Source: CAJBVG01 sp943360385
GTDB taxonomy: Bacteria > Bacteroidota > Bacteroidia > Sphingobacteriales > Sphingobacteriaceae
Reading direction: 5' to 3'
Length of the DNA: 22,416 bases
Assembly (NCBI GenBank): GCA_943360385.1
Contig: CALRIM020000034.1
Location: 1 to 22,416, forward strand
A program made the position numbers and the translations under genes. Under the pieces are notes generated by a model. It saw nothing but the letters and a program-made list of their open reading frames with translations, did no database searches and was not told the DNA's origin. Positions 7,978-15,572 of this stretch are shown here, in pieces; within the stretch, counting starts at the first letter, position 1; each line of letters begins with the position of its first letter.

Positions 7978-9080
7978 GAAAGTCTGATTTTAAATTTCTT
8001 AAAACTTATGGTTAATAATATACTTGTAATACCCACTAGTATTAAGGTTTCTTTCCAAATGGCTGTAAATCCAAGCCCCTTTATCATTATAGATTTCACA
8101 ATAATGTAATACCATTTTGATGGAACGATGTTAGAAATTACTTGCAAAGGGATAGGCATGTTTTCTATTGGGAACATAAAACCAGTAAACAACATCGTTG
8201 GAATCATCATTCCCATAAGAGAAATAAGCATAGCCGACTGTTGTGAATTAGTTACGTTTGATATCATTAATCCCAATGATAATGCAGTGAGAATAAACAA
8301 AGCACTTTCTGCAAACAGTAATAGTAAGCTACCATTTATTGGCATTCCCATGAGTTGTGTACTCAGAATAAGAATGGTACATAAATTTATAATGGATAAT
8401 ACGAAATATGGAACTGCTTTGGAAATAATAACCATAAAGGGATTAAATGGCGATACCAATAATATTTCCATTGTTCCATTTTCTTTTTCTTTTACAATGG
8501 ATACAGAGGTCATTAACACGCATACTAGTAATAAAACCAATGCCATTACCCCAGGAACAAAATTTGTTGTGCCTTTTAAAGCAGGATTATACAGCATTCT
8601 AAGCTCTGTTTTAATATTGTATTTACTCGCATTTAAGCCATTAATACCTTGCTGATAATCCATTATAATATTACTCGCATACGTTGTTAAGGTACTTGCT
8701 GTATTGGGGTCCGATGCATCTGCTATAATCTGGATATCAGCTTTGTTTAAATGCTGTAAATCTTCATTGAAATTTGGAGGAATAATAATGGCTAATTTTA
8801 TTTTCCCTTCCTTAAATGTTTTTTCAATATCATTTCGATTCACAAGTGATTTTTCGATTTCGAAACTTTTACTTGCTTCGAATTTCCTTATTAAACTAGT
8901 GCTTGCAAGGTCTTTTGCATTATCGAAAATTACAATTTTGGAGTTTTTAATTTCATTGGTTAGTGCAAATCCAAAGAGTACTATTTGAACTATGGGAAGT
9001 CCAAATAACATTAAAAGAGTTTTCCTATCTCGGAAAACATGGTGAAATTCTTTTTTAACAAACGATATAAATTGTTTCAT
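7974..9080 (-). CDS. ABC-2 type transporter permease (YbhS-like)
   Basis: A 368-residue permease with the same plan as its downstream partner: an N-terminal FVKKEFHHVFRDRKTLL segment and first helix, a periplasmic domain of about 140 residues, five C-terminal helices, and the conserved IVKEKENGTMEILLVSPF cytoplasmic loop. The two permeases are related but clearly different, as expected for a heterodimer. The ATG at 9080 is chosen over an in-frame GTG at 9104. It leaves a 1-base gap after the ATPase stop and gives the usual MKQF-type permease start, whereas the GTG start adds eight unrelated residues and overlaps the upstream gene by 23 bases. Confidence 0.9.
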   Translation of the reverse strand: MKQFISFVKKEFHHVFRDRKTLLMLFGLPIVQIVLFGFALTNEIKNSKIVIFDNAKDLASTSLIRKFEASKSFEIEKSLVNRNDIEKTFKEGKIKLAIIIPPNFNEDLQHLNKADIQIIADASDPNTASTLTTYASNIIMDYQQGINGLNASKYNIKTELRMLYNPALKGTTNFVPGVMALVLLLVCVLMTSVSIVKEKENGTMEILLVSPFNPFMVIISKAVPYFVLSIINLCTILILSTQLMGMPINGSLLLLFAESALFILTALSLGLMISNVTNSQQSAMLISLMGMMIPTMLFTGFMFPIENMPIPLQVISNIVPSKWYYIIVKSIMIKGLGFTAIWKETLILVGITSILLTISFKKFKIRLS

Positions 9081-9081
9081 G

Positions 9082-9825
9082 TTAGTCTGCTTTACGTTTT
9101 GCACCTCTTGCTAATTCGAAGAATACATCATCCATTGATTTTGCGGCATATATCTTCTTTAAATTATCGGGTGTATCTAATGCTTTTATTACTCCATCTA
9201 CCATCATAGAAATTCTATTGCAATACTCCGCTTCATCCATATAATGAGTGGTTACAAAAACTGTTATTCCCCTTGCCGATGCTTCATATATTAAATCCCA
9301 GAACTGCCTACGCGTAACAGGATCAACACCTCCAGTAGGTTCATCTAAAAAAACAATTTTCGGGTCGTGCAGTATAGCTACAGAAAAAGCCAGCTTTTGC
9401 TTCCATCCCAAGGGAATAGAACCGACCAAGTTTTTAGCAACACTTGTTAATCCTAATTGGTGAATTAGTTGCTCGCTTTTTATTTTAATTTCTTCTTTAG
9501 AAAGACCATAAATACCTCCAAAAAAATTGATGTTTTCTAATACGGTTAGGTCTTCATATAATGAAAACTTCTGACTCATATACCCAATATTTTTCTTAAT
9601 ATTTTCGGTATCTGTATAGATGTCGAAGCCTGCAATGGTTGCATTTCCAGCGCTTGGTAAAGATAAGCCACAGAGCATTCTCATAGCAGTGGTTTTACCT
9701 GCACCATTTGCTCCAAGAAATCCAAAAATTTCGCCCTTATAAACATCAAACGTAATTTCATTAGTGGCAATAAAATCACCGAATTGCTTGGTTAATTTAT
9801 CTGTATGTATTACTACTTCTCTCAT
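9082..9825 (-). CDS. ABC transporter ATP-binding protein, YbhF second-half-like
   Basis: A 247-residue ATPase. The Walker A motif is GANGAGKTT (residues 38-46) and the Walker B is IVFLDEPTGGVD, with a following switch His in FVTTHYMDEAE. The ABC signature is degenerate: SIPLGWKQKLA replaces the usual LSGGxxQ. I recall the same style (PLGxKQRL) in the second half of fused YbhF-type ATPases, so this looks like a family trait and not damage. The ATG at 9825 overlaps the TGA of the preceding ATPase as ATGA (9822-9825). A longer TTG start at 9855 is less likely. It would pair with the preceding ATPase to give one consensus and one degenerate ATP site. Confidence 0.92.
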   Translation of the reverse strand: MREVVIHTDKLTKQFGDFIATNEITFDVYKGEIFGFLGANGAGKTTAMRMLCGLSLPSAGNATIAGFDIYTDTENIKKNIGYMSQKFSLYEDLTVLENINFFGGIYGLSKEEIKIKSEQLIHQLGLTSVAKNLVGSIPLGWKQKLAFSVAILHDPKIVFLDEPTGGVDPVTRRQFWDLIYEASARGITVFVTTHYMDEAEYCNRISMMVDGVIKALDTPDNLKKIYAAKSMDDVFFELARGAKRKAD

Positions 9826-10745
9826 TCTGCGTGATTCATTAATTGAATAAAACAATCCTCAATGCTCGCGTCTGTTTTTATTATTTGGATGGATTGATGT
9901 CCAAGTAAAGTTAAATTACTTAATAGTTCTTGTTCTGTTGATGAAGTAAAATCATTAAAAGAAATATGATGATACTCACCAAATGCGAAACAACTTTTTA
10001 TCAATTCAGATGATCTTAAATCATGTAATAGCTTAGCCATATTTATAGCTTTAATGGCATATAAATCTTCTGGATACTGCTTAATAATATTTTGAGGAGT
10101 ATCTATAGACATTATTTTTCCGTCTTGAATTAATGCAATTCTCTCACATAACATCGCTTCATCCATATAAGGTGTAGATACTAGAATGGTAATGCCTTGT
10201 TGCTTGAGCGACTTTAACATTTCCCAAAATTCTTTTCTAGAAACGGTATCAACTCCAGTGGTTGGTTCATCTAAAAACAATACTTTTGGCCTGTGTATAA
10301 GAGCACAGCATAAAGCAAGTTTTTGTTTCATTCCACCTGATAATTTTCCAGCTCTGCGATCTTTAAAAGGTTCTATTTGTATATAAATGTCTTTTATTAA
10401 ATCGTAATTTTCTTCTATCGTAGTATTAAATACCGTTGCAAAAAAAGTTAAGTTTTCTTCAACCGTTAAATCCTGATATAAAGAGAATTTACCAGGCATG
10501 TAACCTACTTCTTTTCGAATCTGTTTATAGTCCTTCACCACATCATACCCAGAAACAGTAGCAGAACCTCCATCTGGTAAAAGTAGGGTAGTTAGCATTC
10601 TGAAAATACTTGTTTTACCAGCACCATCAGGGCCAATCAGTCCGAAAATCTCCCCTTTATTTACTTCAAAACTTACCTCTTCAACGGCAATGATTTCTCC
10701 CTTGTTATACGTTTTGCGAATATTCTTAAGAATAACTTCAGCCAT
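9822..10745 (-). CDS. ABC transporter ATP-binding protein, YbhF first-half-like
   Basis: A 307-residue ATPase with a complete set of motifs: Walker A GPDGAGKTS (residues 38-46), Q-loop region MPGKFSLYQDLT, consensus signature LSGGMKQKL, Walker B VLFLDEPTTGVD, and a tail of about 80 residues ending DASIEDCFIQLMNHAE. The GPDGAGKT form of Walker A (Asp in place of Asn/Ser) is common in the first ATPase of YbhF-type and DrrA-type exporters. The switch position reads VSTPYMDEA, with Pro where His is usual. A non-canonical switch here and a degenerate signature in the partner suggest an asymmetric ATPase pair. It starts 2 bases after the HlyD-like gene and overlaps the second ATPase gene by 4 bases. 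Confidence 0.92.
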   Translation of the reverse strand: MAEVILKNIRKTYNKGEIIAVEEVSFEVNKGEIFGLIGPDGAGKTSIFRMLTTLLLPDGGSATVSGYDVVKDYKQIRKEVGYMPGKFSLYQDLTVEENLTFFATVFNTTIEENYDLIKDIYIQIEPFKDRRAGKLSGGMKQKLALCCALIHRPKVLFLDEPTTGVDTVSRKEFWEMLKSLKQQGITILVSTPYMDEAMLCERIALIQDGKIMSIDTPQNIIKQYPEDLYAIKAINMAKLLHDLRSSELIKSCFAFGEYHHISFNDFTSSTEQELLSNLTLLGHQSIQIIKTDASIEDCFIQLMNHAE

Positions 10746-10747
10746 TT

Positions 10748-11650
10748 TTATTTGAATTTTATTTCAGCATACATGCCTATTTTAAATTGCCCATTATTTG
10801 TAACTTTCACTTTCATGGCATATACTAAATTGGCGCGCTCATCCTTTGTTTGTATGGTTTTAGGGGTGAATTCTGCTTTACTGTTTATCCAAGTAATAAT
10901 TCCCTCTGTTTCATTAAACCCACCTTTGCCATCGTCTGTTTTTACTTTCACTTTATCGTTTAATTTAACCAATGCTAATTGATCGGCAGAAATATATACT
11001 CTTAAATTGATGGTTGATAAATCGGCCATTTTGTACATCGCTTTACCTGGACTAACCATTTCATTTGCTTCTACAAATTTGCTCAATACAGTTCCGTTCA
11101 TCGGACTAGTTAGCCTACATTTAGCTAACTGATCGTTAAGTTGTTCAATTTGTATGTCAATCGCTTTTGCATCTTTAGAAATACCATTTGTAGATATTTC
11201 TAAATTCGATTTTTGTGCTTGTAATTGTTTTTTTAATACATCAATTTGAGTGTTAATATCATCTAATTGCTTGCTAGTAGCGGCCTCTGCCTTTACTAAT
11301 TTTGTGATACGAGCCTTTTCAAATTCAGCACTTTTTAGTTGTTCATTAATGGATGCTAATTGCACAGAAACATTAGGTGTTCTACTCAATAAGGCAGCTC
11401 TTTGCGATTCTAATTGTAGTTTTTTCAAGTACAATTGAGTACTGTCTATATAACCGATAGATTCATTCACTTTTAAATCCTGTCCCTCTGTTAAACGGAA
11501 TTCTTTTAATGTCCCCGATGCTTCAGCAGAGATAATCGTCTCTTCTGCTTCAAATGCTCCCGAGGCATCAAAATCATTTTTATTTCTACTGCATGATGCG
11601 AAGGAGGTAATTAGTACTACTCCAAATAATAATATGTATTTCGATTTCAT
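10748..11650 (-). CDS. HlyD/YbhG-like periplasmic adaptor lipoprotein
   Basis: A 300-residue membrane fusion protein. It has a lipoprotein signal with Cys20 in SFASC, so it is probably anchored by lipid in the inner membrane. The first lipoyl half (GTLKEFRLTEGQDLKVNESIGYID) is followed by a long coiled-coil hairpin from about residue 75 to 175. The second lipoyl half (LTSPMNGTVLSKFVEANEMV) and a beta-barrel domain complete it. The C-terminal FTPKTIQTKDERANLVYAMKV closely resembles the matching part of E. coli YbhG as I remember it. It would bridge the ABC permeases and the TolC-like channel encoded 12 bases upstream. The operon position supports this directly. Confidence 0.92.
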   Translation of the reverse strand: MKSKYILLFGVVLITSFASCSRNKNDFDASGAFEAEETIISAEASGTLKEFRLTEGQDLKVNESIGYIDSTQLYLKKLQLESQRAALLSRTPNVSVQLASINEQLKSAEFEKARITKLVKAEAATSKQLDDINTQIDVLKKQLQAQKSNLEISTNGISKDAKAIDIQIEQLNDQLAKCRLTSPMNGTVLSKFVEANEMVSPGKAMYKMADLSTINLRVYISADQLALVKLNDKVKVKTDDGKGGFNETEGIITWINSKAEFTPKTIQTKDERANLVYAMKVKVTNNGQFKIGMYAEIKFK

Positions 11651-11662
11651 ATTGATAATTTT

Positions 11663-12946
11663 TTAATTTCCAGATGTATAATTATAGTTGTATTGCGATA
11701 GTAAATATTGAATTTGATGAAGAATTAAATTTTGCTTTGCTTGATCTTCCGCGTTTACATTCGTTATGTAATCGTTCATGGTAATGGTACCATTTTCTAG
11801 TTGTACGTTAGAAGCCTTACTTATGCGTTCTCTTAATGCAATTATTTCTTTATCTGTATTCATTAAATTTTGAAACTTTTTAATCTCTGTTTCTTGTTGA
11901 GTTAACATTAGATTGGAATTAAACACAAACGTTTCTTTTTGTTTAGATAAGATTTCTTGATTGATGGATAGTATACTTTTTTCTTTTTTCTGAGTATAAT
12001 AGGATGAAATATTCCAATTCATTTTTAACCCACCGATGTAATACGTATCGAAATCATTGTTCAACATATTTAAGGTAGGCCTTCCATAACCACCTTGGAA
12101 AAACAAAGCTACTTTAGGCAGACTTTTAGTTCCTGTAATTTTTTGCTGAATAGATAGGTTATTTATTTGTGCATCATACAGTTTTAATTCGGTACGATTA
12201 ATAGCTTGTGATGTTTGTAAAACGATAGGTTCTACAAACACTGTCGATTCGCTGAAATGCTTTCCTGTAAAGGCCGATAACATTTCGGTATAAGCCGTTT
12301 TATTGGCAAATAATTCTTCTTTTCGTTGGTTAATTTTTAAAAGCTCAGCGCTTAATTGATCCACATTACTTCTAATAGCAACCCCATTTGCAAGTGCTGC
12401 TTTTAATTTATTCAGATTTGCTTGAATATCTTTTTCTAAAATAGAAGTTTGATTTAATTGTTCATTAATCAATAAAACTCCAAAGTATAATTGATTAATG
12501 CGTTCTTTTAATTTGTAAAGTTCTATTTCTAAACGCTTCGTTTCTACTTCCGAATTCGATTTCTGTAACTCTTTTTGTTGTTTAATGGTGTACTGATCTG
12601 TTAATGTCTGTGTTACTTCAGCATAAATTTTATACTGATCTTTATCCATAGTAGGAATGGTAGTACCTGGGATTTTAATGGGTAAACTAGTTACGTCCGA
12701 TTGGTAAGTTGCTTGCCCTGCAATGTTTACTTGAGGTAGCGCTGCCTTATTAGTATTGGAGAGGGTAAACGATTTACTTTTTTCTATTAATTCCATTTGT
12801 TTTACCAAAGGATAGTTTTGTTCCGCTAATTGGTAGCACTCATTTAAGGTAATCTTTTGGGTACTCTGTGCTTGCACTTTAATATTGCCAAATACGCCTA
12901 TTATTAATAGGAGAGATGTGCTTAATACGATATTTACTTTTTTCAT
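11663..12946 (-). CDS. TolC-family outer-membrane efflux channel
   Basis: A 427-residue protein with a type I signal peptide (hydrophobic residues about 7-22, likely cleavage after KVQAQ). The mature part opens with ITLNECYQLAEQNYPLVKQ, the standard start of a TolC repeat, and is dominated by long amphipathic helices with two related halves (about residues 30-225 and 240-420). There is no lipobox, unlike the TolC-like protein of the RND operon in this window. It is the second gene of the operon, 17 bases after the tetR gene and 12 before the adaptor gene, so it most likely supplies the outer-membrane exit for the ABC exporter. Confidence 0.9.
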   Translation of the reverse strand: MKKVNIVLSTSLLLIIGVFGNIKVQAQSTQKITLNECYQLAEQNYPLVKQMELIEKSKSFTLSNTNKAALPQVNIAGQATYQSDVTSLPIKIPGTTIPTMDKDQYKIYAEVTQTLTDQYTIKQQKELQKSNSEVETKRLEIELYKLKERINQLYFGVLLINEQLNQTSILEKDIQANLNKLKAALANGVAIRSNVDQLSAELLKINQRKEELFANKTAYTEMLSAFTGKHFSESTVFVEPIVLQTSQAINRTELKLYDAQINNLSIQQKITGTKSLPKVALFFQGGYGRPTLNMLNNDFDTYYIGGLKMNWNISSYYTQKKEKSILSINQEILSKQKETFVFNSNLMLTQQETEIKKFQNLMNTDKEIIALRERISKASNVQLENGTITMNDYITNVNAEDQAKQNLILHQIQYLLSQYNYNYTSGN

Positions 12947-12963
12947 TTTTCTATGAAACTAAC

Positions 12964-13596
12964 TTATGACTTGCTTAATATTAATTTTATCCAAACTGGT
13001 ATCATTTTTTTTCGTTCTTCCATAAGTGAGATATATTGATCATCGCTTATTTCACCAAGTCTTTGCAACATTGGTTTAGCTATAAAAGGGAAAACGGTCA
13101 TTCCCATTACATTCATCATAAAGTGCATAGGATGTAATGGCGCTATTTTACCATCATTTATTTCTTGTGCATATTGAGCAAAGAAATTGGAATGCTGGAT
13201 AGCTTCCCTCATTCCAGTATTCTGAAACAACCCTTCTGGATTATTTCTTATTTCACTTAAAATGAATAGAGGCAAATCTGGATTTTTTAACAGATGATCT
13301 ATATATCTATTAATAAGAATTTCAATTTTTTCTTCGAAACTCGTTTCCTCATTGTTGAATATATTTTTAATAACCCCAACAAATCCCTGCATGCTTTCTA
13401 GCATGATAATGTTGAAGAGTTTTTCCTTGCTTCTGAAGTAATAATTTAAAAGGGCTAGGTTTATTCCAGCCTCCTCCGCAATATCTCTCGTACGTGTTGC
13501 TGCATATCCCTTTTTTTGGAAGATTAATCGAGCTGCATTCAGAATTTTCTCTTCCGCACTAGAGTCTACTGATATTTCCTTTTTTCTAATAGCCAT
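12964..13596 (-). CDS. TetR-family transcriptional regulator, CecR-like in context
   Basis: A 210-residue regulator. The N-terminal HTH domain is clear: EEKILNAARLIFQKKGYAATRTRDIAEEAGINLALLNYYFRSKEKLF, with the recognition helix in the last third. The C-terminal 130 residues would bind a ligand and dimerise. It heads the exporter operon on the same strand, so it very probably regulates itself and the pump. This mirrors E. coli, where the TetR protein CecR controls ybhGFSR. The ATG at 13596 is preferred over a TTG at 13617, because the extra seven residues precede the usual family start and would place translation within 9 bases of the proposed -7 box. A candidate operator dyad lies upstream at 13650-13669. 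Confidence 0.9.
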   Translation of the reverse strand: MAIRKKEISVDSSAEEKILNAARLIFQKKGYAATRTRDIAEEAGINLALLNYYFRSKEKLFNIIMLESMQGFVGVIKNIFNNEETSFEEKIEILINRYIDHLLKNPDLPLFILSEIRNNPEGLFQNTGMREAIQHSNFFAQYAQEINDGKIAPLHPMHFMMNVMGMTVFPFIAKPMLQRLGEISDDQYISLMEERKKMIPVWIKLILSKS

Positions 13597-13614
13597 ATTA
13601 ATAGGTTGATGGGG

Positions 13615-13647
13615 CAAAGATAAATTAAATATTTTGATTTAAACAAA
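13615..13647 (-). promoter_or_regulatory. Candidate Bacteroidota promoter for the tetR-exporter operon
   Basis: Read on the - strand, TATCTTTG (13622-13615) fits the -7 element TAnnTTTG. TTTG (13647-13644) lies 21 bases upstream and fits the -33 element. The predicted transcript would start near 13608, giving a short leader before the ATG at 13596. This is a motif match only, in very AT-rich DNA. Confidence 0.5.
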
Positions 13648-13649
13648 TA

Positions 13650-13669
13650 TTTTAATCATTTGATTAAAA
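13650..13669. promoter_or_regulatory. Candidate TetR operator dyad
   Basis: TTTTAATC and its exact reverse complement GATTAAAA flank the 4-base centre ATTT. The dyad sits 2 bases upstream of the proposed -33 element of the tetR operon. TetR proteins usually bind such 15-20 bp dyads near their own promoters. AT-rich DNA makes chance dyads common, so this is moderate evidence only. Confidence 0.4.
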
Positions 13670-13722
13670 ATAATATTGTTTTCCATTTTAGTTATTATAC
13701 TTCGGTATGGTTTATTGAAATA

Positions 13723-13863
13723 TTGCAATTAATTTGCATAGGTTTTGCAATTTTTATATACATAAATTGCAATTGTGTGTCAATATTTTATGTGCATAAA
13801 TAATTGATATATAACGATTAATTAATGTATTTGTGCAATTGTTATATGTATATAATGCAATTG
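13723..13863. repeat. Iteron-like array of TGCAATT boxes on a 22-nt lattice
   Basis: The intergenic stretch between tetR (start 13596) and the Fic gene (start 13955) holds five TGCAATT heptamers, starting at 13724, 13746, 13768, 13834 and 13856. Each gap is 22 or exactly three times 22 (66). Most boxes extend to TTGCAATT or TGCAATTG. Boxes two and three also form an inverted repeat (TTGCAATT, 12 bases, AATTGCAA, 13745-13772). The two 33-base segments 13745-13777 and 13833-13865 match at 26 of 33 positions. Spacing of two helical turns suggests binding sites for a protein on one face of the DNA. No further gene was seen in this stretch. Confidence 0.6.
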
Positions 13864-13954
13864 TTGATAATCTTAATGTAAATATGTCAAAAGCGGGATT
13901 TATTGATTATAAATTAGTTTTAGTTGAACCTGAGTTAATTCAGATTTAACAGAT

Positions 13955-14932
13955 TTGATTATTGAATTAGACTTTTTGAGAAAGAAAAAGCTTGGTGGAA
14001 CAACCAATGAAAATGCTGATAATATTACTCCTAGCATAAGAGAAATTAATAATATTGAAAGAGCAATGTTATTTGTTGAGCAAAATGTAAATGTTTTCAA
14101 TATTAATAGAAGTTTTATTAGTGAGATTCACAAAATTTTAGTTGACGGTTTATTACCTCCTCCTAATGGTGAAGGTGATTTAACTCCAGGTACATACCGA
14201 AAAAAAAATATCTTTATCTCAAAGTCTACTCATATACCTCCAGACTGGTTAAAGATCAGTGATTATATGGAAGAGTTGTTTTCATTTGTGGAGCAAAAAG
14301 ATCGTCCTAAGTATAATCTTTTAAAAGTAGCTATTGCTCATCACAGATTTGTTTGGATTCACCCCTTCAGTAATGGAAATTGGAGATCCGTTAGATTGTT
14401 GACATATGCAATGCTTGTAAAAATGGGATTTAATGTTGATGTTGGTAGAATTTTGAATCCTACAGCTGTATTTTGTAATAACCGTTCTGATTATTACAAG
14501 TATCTTTCAAATGCTGATAAAGGTGAACCAAATGGGCTCTTAAGCTGGATAGAGTATGTTTTAAAGGGTTTGAAAGAGGAGATAGAGAAAATTGATAAGC
14601 TTTCAGATTATGATTATTTGAAAAAGGAAATACTTTTACCTACAATTAATTATTCTATGGAACGAAAATATATCACTGAAATAGAATCAAAAATATTGAA
14701 GAAAGTGGTGGATAAACAAATTATTCAAGCAGATGATATAAAGGAGTTTTTTGGTAAAAATGGAAAGTTTGAAGTCTCTAGACAGATAAAAAAGTTAATT
14801 GAAAAAAAGATGTTAATGCAAATAAAACCTGGAATGAGAAAGTATAATCTAAGCTTTGAAAATAGTTTTTTAATAAGAGGTATCATTAAAAATCTAGATG
14901 AGAAGGGTTTTTTGCCAATAAAAAACAATTAA
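13955..14932 (+). CDS. Fic-family protein with altered active-site motif, possibly decaying
   Basis: A 325-codon frame from a TTG. Fic enzymes transfer AMP or related groups to proteins through the motif HPFx[D/E/N]GNGRxxR. Here it reads HPFSNGNWRSVR (residues 136-147), with Trp143 replacing a conserved Gly of the phosphate-binding loop. The context (AHHRFVWIHPF…RLLTYAMLVKMGF, LNPTAVF) and a C-terminal winged-helix part (about residues 235-305) are typical. The N-terminal part seems short: in relatives I remember, KKLGG is followed by about 30 or more residues including the inhibitory [S/T]xxxEGN helix, but here KLGGTTNENADNITP runs straight on to the Fic core. No ATG exists before Met38. The coding sense continues upstream (SDLTDL) to a stop at 13931, so the true start may be lost through a frameshift from ATG 13884. 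Confidence 0.72.
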   Translation: MIIELDFLRKKKLGGTTNENADNITPSIREINNIERAMLFVEQNVNVFNINRSFISEIHKILVDGLLPPPNGEGDLTPGTYRKKNIFISKSTHIPPDWLKISDYMEELFSFVEQKDRPKYNLLKVAIAHHRFVWIHPFSNGNWRSVRLLTYAMLVKMGFNVDVGRILNPTAVFCNNRSDYYKYLSNADKGEPNGLLSWIEYVLKGLKEEIEKIDKLSDYDYLKKEILLPTINYSMERKYITEIESKILKKVVDKQIIQADDIKEFFGKNGKFEVSRQIKKLIEKKMLMQIKPGMRKYNLSFENSFLIRGIIKNLDEKGFLPIKNN

Positions 14933-15008
14933 TAAATAGAGCGTAAAAGTTAAAACCTTAAAATCCCCTTAAATCTTTCCAATTTAAGCCTTTTGGAGTA
15001 CTGAAGTA

Positions 15009-15039
15009 TTGCTTTTATCCGTTTCAAACTTTATGTTTG
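15009..15039 (+). promoter_or_regulatory. Bacteroidota-type promoter for the RND efflux operon
   Basis: TTG (15009-15011) and TATGTTTG (15032-15039) are separated by 20 bases, a full match to the Bacteroidota -33/-7 consensus TTG, N19-21, TAnnTTTG. Transcription would begin about 15046, shortly before the ATG at 15061. The 128-base gap between the Fic gene and this operon holds no other feature that I can support. Confidence 0.65.
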
Positions 15040-15060
15040 CGCACATCTTTGTGAAGAGGA

Positions 15061-15468
15061 ATGAGTATTAATTTGAAAAACACCCTTATATACATCAGTA
15101 TCATTGGCATACTGTTGTTCGGAATATTGCCAATTTCTTATGCTAAGAACAGCAATTCTATTCCTGTTTATAGGTTTGTTTTTTCACATCTAAATACAAT
15201 TGTAAAAAAAGCTGAAAGTACTTTTTATGCCTTCAAGCAAATTCCCGATGAGCCTACTTCTTCCTCCTCTGAGGAAACAGAAGACCTTGAAAATCTTCAA
15301 GAAGAATTCCAAGATAATAACCTTTTATATTTTAATTCATCAATTGTTTTTAATCATCTTGATAATGAAATAAAAGTTCAATTGGATAATTTAATGTATT
15401 CCATTCAGCAAACACCCAAAGTTTCTCTATTCATTCTTTTCCACTCCTGGAAAAGCCATCAAGCTTAA
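15061..15468 (+). CDS. Unrecognised 135-residue exported protein, first gene of the RND operon
   Basis: I do not recognise this protein. It has a hydrophobic N-terminal segment (about residues 8-26, ending PISYA) that reads as a signal peptide with likely cleavage after SYA, giving a mature protein of about 107 residues. A second possibility is a single membrane anchor. A Ser/Glu-rich acidic linker (about residues 62-85, SSSSEETEDLE) divides two parts, and the C-terminus ends in a hydrophobic and aromatic patch (SLFILFHSWKSH). There is no lipobox and no metal-binding cluster of His, Cys or Met. It starts just after a good promoter and is followed by the adaptor, pump and channel genes, so it probably belongs to that operon. 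A role as an accessory or regulatory factor is inference only. Confidence 0.7.
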   Translation: MSINLKNTLIYISIIGILLFGILPISYAKNSNSIPVYRFVFSHLNTIVKKAESTFYAFKQIPDEPTSSSSEETEDLENLQEEFQDNNLLYFNSSIVFNHLDNEIKVQLDNLMYSIQQTPKVSLFILFHSWKSHQA

Positions 15469-15491
15469 TTATTGTAACATCCTTTTTTTGA

Positions 15492-15511
15492 ATTAATTGA
15501 ATTCAATTAAT
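15492..15511. promoter_or_regulatory. 20-bp perfect palindrome upstream of the adaptor gene
   Basis: ATTAATTGAA is followed directly by TTCAATTAAT, centred on GAATTC, in the 104-base gap between the 135-residue protein and the adaptor gene. It lies 62 bases before the adaptor ATG. It could be an operator or an mRNA hairpin; the local DNA is AT-rich, so chance is possible. I saw no strong promoter motif next to it. Confidence 0.35.
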
Positions 15512-15572
15512 CAAAATTGCTATGCACTCGCGTAGTTAGAATTATTTCGTAACCATTTTTTATAATTTTTAT

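Noticed and set aside
8128..8655. A + strand frame of 175 codons inside the YbhS-like permease gene
   Set aside because: It is the antisense of a well-supported membrane gene and shows no domain.
9081..9104. GTG start at 9104 for the YbhS-like permease
   Set aside because: It adds eight residues that read as the neighbour gene in another frame. ATG 9080 follows the upstream stop by 1 base and gives a typical start.
9826..9855. TTG start at 9855 for the second ATPase
   Set aside because: It would overlap the upstream gene by 34 bases, whereas ATG 9825 forms a standard ATGA overlap and leads into the ATPase fold.
13597..13617. TTG start at 13617 for the TetR regulator
   Set aside because: The added residues are unlike the family and would run into the proposed -7 promoter box.
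13900..14100. A - strand frame of 66 codons over the start of the Fic gene
   Set aside because: It contains a hydrophobic run, but it overlaps Fic coding sequence antisense and has no support such as a promoter or conserved motif.
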